A stretch of 64,000 bases of DNA from Helopsaltes ochotensis (Eukaryota > Chordata > Aves > Passeriformes > Locustellidae): the NCBI GenBank assembly GCA_013400155.1, contig VXBM01000678.1, forward strand, positions 397,905 to 461,904, read 5' to 3'. Position 1 is the stretch's first letter. The number at the start of each line of letters is the position of its first letter. The notes under the pieces are model-generated. The model saw nothing but the letters and a program-made list of their open reading frames with translations, had not been told where the DNA came from and made no database searches. The position numbers and the translations under genes were made by a program. Of the stretch, positions 12,301-24,300 are shown one piece after another.

Positions 12301-15300
12301 GCTACTGAAATTCAGCAGATGTGGTAGTTACTTGTATTGGATAATACAAATTAAAATTTGTTTTTTTATTAATTTCTGATAAATAAATAATTTACTTAGT
12401 AAAATTAAAGGTTGGGGGTGCAAATTAAATACATAAGTCTGATAAATGATGAGTTTGATGTGCTTATTTTCAAGATGGCCTATACCTTTCTGCAGCAGGC
12501 AATGAAGCAGAAAGGAGAAGTGAAATAATTCATTTATTAACAGGGCAATTATGTTGCTTCTATATTCCATTACAAAGAAAAGGTTTTTATTGAAGTCCAG
12601 TCTCTCCACAGTAAAGTCTCTCGTAGCTTATTTTTACTTAAGTCTTCAAGTATCTCTAGCAAAATCTGGCTGTGTGCTTTCTATGTAAAAAGAAAAGTGA
12701 TGTTTCCCCTCTAACAGTCATTTAAATTGATATTTTACAACACTGGTACAAAAACCATTCACACAGTAGCTGTTAAAGTGCTTTGGAAGTGCCAGGTTGG
12801 CACTGCCATCCCTATCCTACTAAAAGGGTAAATAAGATGCACAAAGACACATGAAGACTTGCTTAAGGTTACATCCTAGTCATTAGCAGAGCCAAGGACT
12901 GGAGGGCTGTGCTGAGACTCCCATCTCTGCTGCCAGCCCACACCTCGCTGTTGGATCTACCTGGAGAGGTGCTGTCGGTGCTGGGACACACACCTTAGGA
13001 GCAATGTGTAGGAGAAACTTTGATCCAACACAGACATTCCCTAAAGGGTTTACCAGGAAGAAGACGGAATGAATAACAAGTTGAAATGGAAAAATTAAAT
13101 ACTGAGTTAAGGGTCAAGAAAGGCATGTGAAGAGTGTGGCTGCCAGATAACATTCAAGAACGTTTAGTAAATCAAAGAAAATTTCTTTATTTGTATCAGT
13201 ATCTCAGCTAGCTCATTTAGCACTACAGCAAAGGCTCCTACATAAGTTGCACACACACTCAATTTTACAAAAAATTAATACCTTCATACTCAGCCCTCAC
13301 TGAAAGCTCCAAATGGGCTGAAATGTGTATTCAATATGTATGTGTATTCTGACCACCACCACAAACTCCAGGATCTGAGGAGAGCTGCATGTGGTTGAAA
13401 CGTTCAAGGATGAGCAAGAAATGTTTGAATAAAGATGAGTCAGTAACAACAGCCCTTTCGGTTGAACTGTTTGTACATTCTGACATACAATGATAAGCTT
13501 GGAAGACAGCAATCTTGAGGAATCAACATCCGTGGAGGCTAATGTAAATTAACTATGACTTACAACAGATTTTATACTGAAGACTGGAGAAATAGTGTGG
13601 TTACAGCTGTGATAAATATCTAAGGGATCAAAGGTCTCTATTTATTAAGCCACCTGGAGGAACAGACAAAGCCATCTTCAGGTCATTTAAGTGAAATGTT
13701 ACGTGCTTGATTTAGAGCTGTTCCACATTTTATGGAGACAGAAGTATAAAGCCAGGCTCAGAATTAAGCAGGAAGGAAAACAAGAGGAAAAACAGTAAAT
13801 GTATAGGTTTTTTAGAGGGAGTTGAAAGGAATCAGTAAAAATGGAAATACATCAACTGGAATTCATGGACCTGATAATGAGAAGCTAACAGGTATTACTA
13901 CTTACAACATTTATGTGCATACCTTTTTATTGTTCTGATTGTACACAGCATGAGGATGTAACTACTCAAGTTTGGAATTTGGACCAAGAAAAGCACTGCT
14001 CTTCAACATTCTGGTTAGTAAATTTTAGGTATTTTTAATTCATGGAATGTTTAACACAGCCAGATTTGGAAATTACGGCCGATGGCTGCAAATTCTTAGC
14101 AATCTGGAAAAAACAGAGGGATTACTCTGGCACAGACCTAGAGGTAGAAACTGCAAGAGACTGAGAACTTTCAGATTGTGTACAGCAGAGGTTGACAGTG
14201 TTTGGTCTCTCATGCCTAACTCCCACAGCCCCACTGAGGAAAGCAGTTTTAGTCTCTGGCTGACACTAATACAGAATCACAGAATAATAAACATTGGAAA
14301 AGACCTCTAAGATCATAAAGTCCAGCTTTGACCACCATAGTACGAAGTGCCATGTCCAGCTGTTTCTTAAGCACCTCCAAGGATGGTGACTCCACCACTA
14401 CCCTGAGAAATCAATTCCAATGTTCAACAACTCTTTCGGTGAAGAAATTCTTCCTGATGTCTAGCCTGAGCCTTCCCTGGAGCAGCTTGAGGCCGGGTCC
14501 TCTTGTCCTATCACTGGTTGCCTGGGAGAAGAGGCCAAACCCCCACCTGGCTACATCCACCTTTCAGGCAGTTGTAGAGAGCAGTAAGGTCACCCCTGAG
14601 CCTCCTCTTCTCAGGCAAAACACCCCCAGCTCCCTCAGCTGTTCCTCACAGGACTTGTGCTCCAGACCCTTCCCCAGCTTTGTTGCCCTTCTCTGGACTT
14701 CCTCCAGCACCTCTCATTTCTCTGAGTCTGGTGACCTGGGATTACTACTTTTTAAGAAAGGATATTTAAGAAAAATGGATGTATTCCACTTCTACAACCT
14801 CCAGATCTTATGCTCTTCCATGAACTGAGCAAACTCCCAACACATATCTTCTACATCCTGGCTGTGTGGTGCCCAAATGACCACTCTTGTAGCTGAGAAC
14901 CACCAGCCAGCAGTGCTTGCCTACCCTGTTTTTCACCAGTCCCATGCCTCAGTGCTCCCTGTCTGACCACTCACTAGCAAAGAAGAAAGTCTGGCTGGTA
15001 AATACTGCTCTGCTCACCCCGTTCTACGCAGGCTCCCTTTTCCTTGCAAAAGCTGCCCATTAAACTCCCGTAAATAGTGCTTTGACAGCCTACAGCAGGA
15101 GGAATCCTGGATGAAAACCCTGCTTGTCTCATTGCCTCATTTAGTTGCAAATGTCCTCAGTTGCATCGGGGTTCCTCATACCACGTACATTTCATTCTAA
15201 ATATAAAAAATACTCTTCCTTAGATTTTGTACTTGAACTGTCATTGAATGAGTAGAGGGATAAGCACTATGATTCATCTGGGAAAAAAAAAATTCCTCCC

Positions 15301-18300
15301 ATAATGATCAAATTCCCTTCACTTCAGGCTCTGATCTCAAAAAACTTGACAGCAGCCATTTGTGCATCTGTTCTGACACCACAGCAACCCAAGGCTCACT
15401 AGCAGTCCAAGGGTGCAGTTCTGGGGTGCAGCTATTACATTTGGCTGAAAGCATGTAAGAAGCAAATATAACCTACTCAGAGATTCTAACCACAGGGAAT
15501 TTTGTTTATTCCAGGAACCTTGTGCAGCTTGCATTATGCATTTTATAAATATGAAGAAACTCATTTAAGAACAATTTAACCTTGTGGATTTAAGATTAAA
15601 TTAACCTTTTGCTTGGATGATCTTTGAACTGCAAGATTTACATATTTTTAAAAAACAAACAAACCATTTAAAAAATGCAAACATTTGTCACAGTATGTCA
15701 TCAGCTGTCCCTCAGTTCTTCCCCTTCTCTGTGTAGCAAATGTAATATAATATTTTATCAGAGAAAGTGGTAAGTTGTGTTATTGCACAATGGCCACCTA
15801 CCCATAGAGAGCCAAGCTCTCCTATCTAGCTATAAAATACAATTCATGTGTCATAGCTGTAAACAACATATAAAACTAGTGAAGCTGATGAAAAAATGTA
15901 AATAAATGTAAATGATCAACATAATTACAAATAGGTAAATACCACATGATTTAAAGAATACCTAAAGCTCAGCAATCCCTGCCTTCATAAGAGTAGGATG
16001 GGAAAAGCATCCATAGAGGGAAAGCTGCAGTAAAAGCATATCCTTCTGTAAATGAGTGTGTATAAATCCTACTGTAACACATAATGTAGGCAGGTAGACA
16101 GGAAGGTTCCTCCCTTTTAATAAGGCAGTGGATCACCTCATCTACCTGCTTCACTTTAGCATGACCATCTGCAGGACCATACCTCAAATCTTTGGGGGTT
16201 TTGTAGATATTTTACTATATTGCATAGAGGAAGAAACATACCCAGAATGTTGGTAACTCCTGTGTTTTAGACAGTACAACTTAAATGAACTGAACACAGG
16301 TATATTGTTACTTAAATATTCTCTCCATCTAGTCAGATCATGTTTGATATAATAAACATCTACTTAAGACAATGCAGCTTTGTGATAAAGCCAGTTTCCT
16401 ACTGGCTTAAAGGCCAACTGGAATTACTGCAGTGTATTGTCTTCACTATTTTGTGCATTGGTCATAGATGGAAAAGAAACAGCTTTCCTGTCATGTAAAT
16501 TACGTTCAAGTGTAGAAAAAGAAAGTTCACATTCCTCACCAAGAAAGGTTTTTCAGTGGACAGGTTAACACACTTTACCGCTGGAAAACTTCTGCACTGT
16601 GATACTGCAGGGTTTTACAGCAGCGCAACATTTTCAGAGATAAAGGGAAGCTGACCGGTCACCCTTTAGGCAGGGTTGGATGCACAGGTGACAAACCCTG
16701 GCAATCCTTTTGTCTCCTGCAAAGCTACTTAATAGCAGTGTGAAGGGTAGACTTCACTGCATTTTGCACATGGCAGGAACATACTGGTACATTTTCACCT
16801 GGTTCACTCATGCAAGTGATGAGATCTTTAACTAATAAAAACAGGGATTTGTATATTCCCTTTCCTTCTATCTACCTCTTTTTTCTAGCTTCTGTTTGAA
16901 AATGTGTTGGAGCCAAAAATATTTTCCAAAACATACATTTTTAATTTCTCAGGTTTATCTTGTCAAAAAATCAGCAGTATTTAGTAGAGAACTCAATATA
17001 AGACTGTTAATGACAATCACAAACCTTGCTCTGTCTTTAGTGAAAGGTCATGGCACTTAGCTTTCCATTTCCCATTTCTTTTCTCTTGCAAACTTGCTCT
17101 TGGTAGTGGGCTGAACTACACAGATTACCTACCAGCAGCCAGTTTACACTTAGAGGTGTAAACGCCAAGCCCTCATTTTAGCAGCTTGCTCATTTGAGAG
17201 AACTCCAAAGGGGGATTGAAGTACTTCTAAGATCTTTTCAATTTAGTCATGGGAACAGAAAGAAATTTCACCATCTATGACAACTGAATCCACAATGTTA
17301 TAATGAAAATAGCACAACTAGCTCTGGGCGGTGAGAGACAGTCCTAGATCTTATCCCAGCTCTTCCCTAGAGGCAGTGCAATGAGCTCACACAAGCCCTG
17401 TCATACAAACAGAGACACAGCCTGTTATCTGCCACATCTGCCTGCATCTTCCTCCACCTGCAGCCCAGGACACGAGCTGAGAAAATTCCCTGTTATATGC
17501 ATTCCAGCAGAAGGGGTCTGAGCAGCTCTGTCAGTTCTTTGGAGTCCTTTTGGTGGAGCGCAGATCTTAATGATCTGCATGCTCAGAATCCCATGTCCTC
17601 TTTATTTTCCCAGTACTCTTCCTTACTGCCACCCAAGCTGCTCCAAGCTTGTTTGCATTTTGGGAACCTTCACTGCCCATTTTAACTGGAATATAAATAA
17701 CTCTGGAGTGTATTTCTAGAGATCACGCCCTCTTAAGTGCGTGAGTTGGATGGATGCTGAATATTAATAAAACTTTGCATGCAATATTAAGGACATGCCC
17801 ACCAACATGGGTAGGAGTTACAGGTTTTGAATAACTTCAGTTACATCTGTGGATAGCTAAAAATTCACTCAGCATATATGTCATAAACTTTAGTAAATTG
17901 TTTGACATATCACCTAAAAAACTGTTTTTTGAAAACATAGTCCCATATCCTACCAATAGCACACACATTTGAGTGACGCCTGAATTAACAAAGCCAATAT
18001 GGAATTTTTCCCAAATAAATGTATTCCTAGAGATTGTGTGTCTAGGTCTCACAAAGATTCATTCAGCAATCCTGAGCAGCACTGAAACAAAATACCAAGA
18101 AAAATGGTAAATACATAAATCCCAACCAGGTTTGAGTATTTCTCTGGAAACCATGTTCCAGACATACACTGATATGGGACTTAGTTCAAAAATATACAGC
18201 CAGAGTAATATGAGCAGCTGGAATCAACTCATCTACTTGTTCCCTGACATGACCAGGAGTAGCTTCTTGTCAGTCTTGTTCACAAATGAAAATTCTGCCA

Positions 18301-21300
18301 ACAGTAAGGTTAAACATTACCTGACTGACAAACATGAGAAGAAAGCCGGCCATTAGCTTGCTTATCTTTGGACATCATCACTGGTCTCAGCTGATGGGAC
18401 AATATCATTTCATTCAGTTTTTGCTGCAATGCTAAGTAATCTTCAGATAATTTTGATATCTGAAAAATATATTTTTACATTATTATAGAAATAAGTATAC
18501 ATGTTCCAATGTAATCAAAGGTAAAATAGTGGACTAGAGAATTCGTTTAAAAGGTATTGCTCCACTGACTGCAGTTCATAACCTTACCACATTTACCCTG
18601 TCATCTCTCGAAAAAAATGAAGATGGGAAAAAAAAAGACACATAGGAAACTCAACACTGCAGTCCAGTCCTACAGCTGCTTCTTATTGGTTCACACATGT
18701 GGGCAGATGGTGCATTGCTGATGCAAGATTGCTTCTAGAGCTGTAGGCATACTTCTCTGCACATGTGCAAGTCTCTGACATTGGCATAGCAACTTTAGTC
18801 TCATTTACAGGGACATTTCACAAGTGTACTGAATTAGGGACCTTGATGGGTAAACAAACATTTGAAAGGCAAATCTTCTGCATTTAACTTAAATCAGATT
18901 AACATTATTTTTGCCAGTACTCTTTGATTTTTTCTCCTTCCAGAAAAGGCTATTTTCTCTTGCAAACCAAAACATACATTTTTATAGAACACACAAAATC
19001 TCTGTCTTAGTTTAGAGAGCAAAACCTTGGTGCCATAGAAGTCAGTAAAATAACACTGCCATTCTGTCACTGCTCTGAGTATTCTCCTCCATATACATTG
19101 CTTACAAGCTTCTTACCTGTCGTGAAAAGGCTGCCAAATCACAAGCCTCTTTCTCTGAGTCTCCCTTCAGCGTCTTAGAGTCTTCAGCCTCTGTAGTGGT
19201 GCTTTCCCTACCTTTTAATGTTTGGGGATTGTTATTTTGAACGTGTATTGTTTCCGTTGGCTCCTTTATTGTTTTCTCTTGACTTTTGCAAGGCAGTTTC
19301 CCTTCTTTTCTAAGTTGTCCCCTCCTTCTGTAACCCCGGTAATTGCTCTGAATTACCACAGCTGCCTTCTCTTTGTCTTCTGAATGTTGTTTTTCTGCCT
19401 CAGCTTGCTTCCATGAGCTTTTCCTTAGTGAATCTTTTCTTGTGATTCCTTTACCTCCTGTAGGCATCGCTGCTTCACGCTTTATGTGGTTCCTTTCTAC
19501 ATCCCTGTTGGTCCTGGGCTGCGCCACAGCAGATTCTTGATTTTGCCAGTCCGCACTGAGTGTGTCTTGATTGTCTTGCTCTTGCTGGGGTCTAGGTTCA
19601 GCTGTTTTGACAGAAGATTTGCTGGGTAACTCTTCCAAAGAGTCCTGTTCTTCACCTTCACTAACCTCTTCTACTGCCAGGTTCTGCTTCACAGAAGCTG
19701 CCTCTCCTTCAGTAGATGTTTGCTGTCGCTCCTCTACATTCCCTGTGTCACTGTACCCAGAGCACTTGCTGTCAGTGACAGCATCAGGTTCATCTTGAAT
19801 CTCCTCACTTGCCACTTCTTCCAGTGAATCATTTTGAGCTGGCTGCAGTTGTGCTTCAAGGAATTCCACAGCAGATAATTCATCCTCTGTAATGGTAGCT
19901 GCTTCTTCTGTTCTAGGGAGGGTACTCTCCAATTCAGTTGGACTTTCCTCGGGATCTTGAAGTTCTTCATCATTTTCCTTCTTGCTAATGGTTGCTGCAT
20001 TTTCAATTTCTTGCTTTCTAAGTGATTCCCTGAATAGAACAGAGTTTTGGGCAAAAATTACAGCTGAAGGAGATGAAGAATAGAGACAACTTTACAACTA
20101 CCTTTGGTCGTCTTTGTGTACTAACTAGCAATTTGATACATTGCAACATGGGAAAGATTTAGTGCATATACCTGGAACTAAAGACAGCAAATTATGTTTA
20201 TTATTATTATTATTATTATTATTATTTTCTCCTAAAGTGAAAAGGGATTATATTATTATCATCAACATCATCATCTCTTAAGTTAAAAGGGACATCCCCG
20301 TTAAACTTTATGGAAAATGGCCAGGAAGACAATCTAGGTTGTGTAAGAGCTGATAAAACAATAAAGAATAAATTTAAATGTTAACAAAAACATAAGGCAT
20401 AAACCTTTTAGCATCTCAAGAATGTATAAATACACACAATCCTAAAGGTATTCTGTGTTTCCTCTGTTATCACCTTTGCTTATCTTGAACAGTGACTTAA
20501 AATAAGAACAGTTCCTTGCAGATATCTATCTCACTCTTGTCTGAACATTTTTTGTTATGTACTAATTCCAAAAAGAGACTCATCTATAGATTACATTAAC
20601 ATAACAGGTAGGTACAGTATTGTACATTTCTCCTAAATGTGCCTTTTTTCCTTGGGCTTGAAAAGATGAGAAAATTTGCTACTGCCATTAAAAACCTTCA
20701 CATAAATATACATTACTTCTGCATACATTTCTAGAATAATCCTAATTTGTTTCACTCTTATTTTATGTTGTTATTCAGTGCTGTAATTACTGGAAAGGGA
20801 CACATTTGAGTGACATAAGAGAAAATAACACTACCTCCTGCTTTTGAAGACCTTCCTCTCCTTATATCCCCTGTAGTGAGACTGAATTGTTATTGCTGCT
20901 TTGTTTCTTGTTTCAGTTAGTTCGCTTCTCTTCTTCCTGAGTAAGTATCCTCTGGCAACTGATACAAATTGCAATGCAAAACAACCTTAGGCAACAAGCA
21001 ATGGGTGTCACACACATTTCAGACAGTCAAATGCTAACAGCATTAAACAAAAGCTAATAAGGAAATACAGACCAGGGTACCGATTATGATTATGTTTCAT
21101 CTGAAAGGATTGTCATAAAACCTTTTTGAGATTTCAGAAAGCTGTACCTATTCTACATAAGGATACAAAGAAGCTCTTTCTTCATATTTTGTTGGAATAA
21201 GAAAAATATAGGAAGTTGCAGAATAGAACAGAAGCACAGAGCTATAGAAGTGCCTCTAGAACACAGCATTCTGAGCGTAATGTACCTGCTTTGCCTGATT

Positions 21301-24300
21301 CAGGCAATTGATTGGCTCTGTCTTTCATTTCCATGGGAAATGCCTGATTATCAGCCTATAGAGATTACCAGGCTGTCAACTGGCACAGGCGTGGAATTAG
21401 CTGAACATTCAGTAGATCAGAGAGAAACTGAGAATTTTATAGCTCAGCAGTTACAGAAGACTCAGCTCATGCTCCTTCTGCAAAGACTCATTATTCAAAA
21501 GGAAAAGGCTCAGCATGAAAGATGTGCTAAGCTCCACAGTAACCAGGTGCACTGTGACAGAGAAACTCCCTACTTGTGCTTTGTGGGAGGCACAAGGTTA
21601 ATTTTCTGGTCTGAACCAGAAATAAGGACTCAAACATGGGCCTTCCCTGACCCATGTAGGTGCTGATGGGTAAGCCTTGATGCAGTTGCCAACACGTTGG
21701 TATCTGGTGCCATCTGAAGTGCTCCAGGATAGTAAGGCATCCACATGGAGCTGGCAGAAAGAACAGGACAGATGGGGACTTTTGGACAGGAAAAGTTTGG
21801 TATACCAGGTGAAAAAAAGCTGGAGGCCAGACAAGATAATCAGGGCACCTCAAATGACAGTAGATACCAGTAAGAGAGTGAATGAGCTGAGCATTTCCTG
21901 ATTTTGAATAAAATTATTCAGACTCTAGGCTCTACTGACTAGAACAGCAGTTTAGACGCCTAGATCAAATTTTGACATCTACACTGTCACTATGTGTCCT
22001 AGTCAGAAACTGAATTGCATTCAGATGTTGCTTCAAAAATCTTTGAACTTGCAAATAATTTCCTAATGGGAACTGGTACAGTCTCCACAGCGCTGTGATT
22101 TGGACAAATCTGCATTTCTAGGGATTCAGCTCAAATATGCTAATGCCTGGCAAAATAAAAAGAACATAGTGTTGCGTCAAAATATTTCTGTTGAACTTTA
22201 ATTCCAAATACAGTACAAAGAGTATGGGGATAGTGGATTCAGGTGATTTAAATACCCTGTGGACATGGCAGATACAGGACTCTTTCTTCAGCTCTGCTGT
22301 GAGTGCTCTGCATCAAAATGAAAAGGTCAAACTCACTTGAAAATAAGAAGGGAGCATAAGCAGTCTGTTTCAACAGTTTCATATACCTTAGTGCTAAGTT
22401 TTATGTGCTTTAGCATTTCCCACACATAACAGACCAGCTTGGGCCTCACTAGGTACAGTCAATCAATGTAAGAAGCACCATATAAAATGGGCATAAATTA
22501 CACCTTAATAACTGAATAAAGGATAAAGAAATACAAATACTTATTGGGAGTAGCACAATTGGATTTTATATTCAGTTTTGACAGGGACTTGGAAAAGTGG
22601 AAATTGTAAAAACACTTGGAATACTTCTTGGGTTTCTGAGCCAATTCTCTTTCCATTTTCATATCAAAGCAACTCAACAGAATTATTTTGAAACAAATCA
22701 AGTTATCAATGGACATGCCAATATAAGCTGCATCTGGTCTTTTTAGACTATTTTGGTTCACTTCTGAAGCTGTCTGAGAAATTTGTTATGAGATAGTTGC
22801 TGTCTAAGCTTTGTTTTCAAACTGGAAGAGGAGTTATGTATTGCTTTAGAAATAAATGGAGGAAAAATGGAGAGAGCTAAGTAAAAATGGTCTTCATTTT
22901 AGTTTTAGTTTATTTTGCACTGAAAAAGTGGAAAATGCAGACATGATAGAGAAGGTGGACAAAAAGAAACATTCAGGACGTCAACAGAGTGAAGAGGTAA
23001 ATTTATCCTTTTGCATTTGCTAAATATCCTAATATAATTGACAAAGTTCAGATGTGTAATAATTTTCGCACATTACTAGATTTTATGCTGGTTTTAGATT
23101 GTTTTCTACACAACAATGAAGTTCTACCAACTGCAGTGATCTTCAGTACACACTGGTCCAGTAGAACTAACAGAAACATCTGACAATGATTAAAACCAAC
23201 ACTAGTGGTGGTATATACTCATGAAGGCGTATCTGAGGCTGTTTAAATCTAGATAGCCTGGGTACTGGCAACACTAGCTTATATTTGGGTTGCCACCTTT
23301 GTAATTACTGAAAATGCTGCGCAGATTTTTGTACCAGCTGTTTTTATAGAATCATAAAGTCATAGAATGGTTTGGGTTGGAAGGGATCCTAAAGATCATC
23401 CTGTTCCAACTCTGCTGCCATGGGCAGGGACACCTTCCACTAGACCAGGCTGCTCAGAGCCCCATGGGCCTTCAGTCCCAGGTCTCTCCAGCTGTACTGC
23501 TACTGATTTCAGAGCTGCCTAGACTGTCTAGCTTGGGGATGTCTGTGCAGGGACAGGGGAGACCAAAGTACAGGGAAGAAAAGGGACGGCCCATAGCAAC
23601 ACCTGGGCCCAGGGTCATTATGGCTGCAAGAGAGAAACAAAGCAATGGCAAAAAAGAAAAAGAGACATGGGTAAATTTACAGCTTGCAATCTTCCTGAGT
23701 ATAACCATTACTGATACATAACAAACCCTATTCCTAATGGAGCAGTACCCATATACACATGATATGCAGACAGTGTTGTGTGGGCTTCAACAATACCCAT
23801 AGCTGGGCAGCTGTGTACTTCAGTATCTCAGACTATGAGTGACAAGGTTGGCTATAGCATTTGAGCATCCCACTTCACAGCGGCCAAAAATGCCTAAACC
23901 ACTCTGAGGTACAGGTAACAGAATACATTGACCCATTTCAACCACTGTGTATAGACATATAATAGACAAGTTCTACCTCAGAACATGCAAATGAGCATAG
24001 TCAATCAGCGCAGCGAGAATCTGGGTCAACATATTGTGTACGGACAGCACATTAAAAGCCAAGAAAGCAAACAATTCTTACTTGCTTGAAATTTGGTAAT
24101 ATATTCTTCCACTTTTTTATTGTGCTTTGCATTTTTGTATTCTTTACGAGCAACAAACCCTCTGTAAGCTGAAAAGAGATGTTAAAAACTAGGTAAGCCA
24201 CTAGATACAAGAAAGAATAAAAATATTCTGGAATTACAGACCTCTATTAAAATATTCATAAATATTTTGCAGGCTTTATCTTTCAAAAAACATGACAAAC

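Noticed and set aside
14047..14828. Open frames of 87 and 166 codons on the plus strand.
   Set aside because: They run mostly through the reverse strand of a CR1 element.
21250..21853. 138-codon plus-strand frame with an overlapping minus-strand frame.
   Set aside because: No family motif, no splice context, opposite strand to the gene, and similar frames occur by chance in tens of kilobases of intron.
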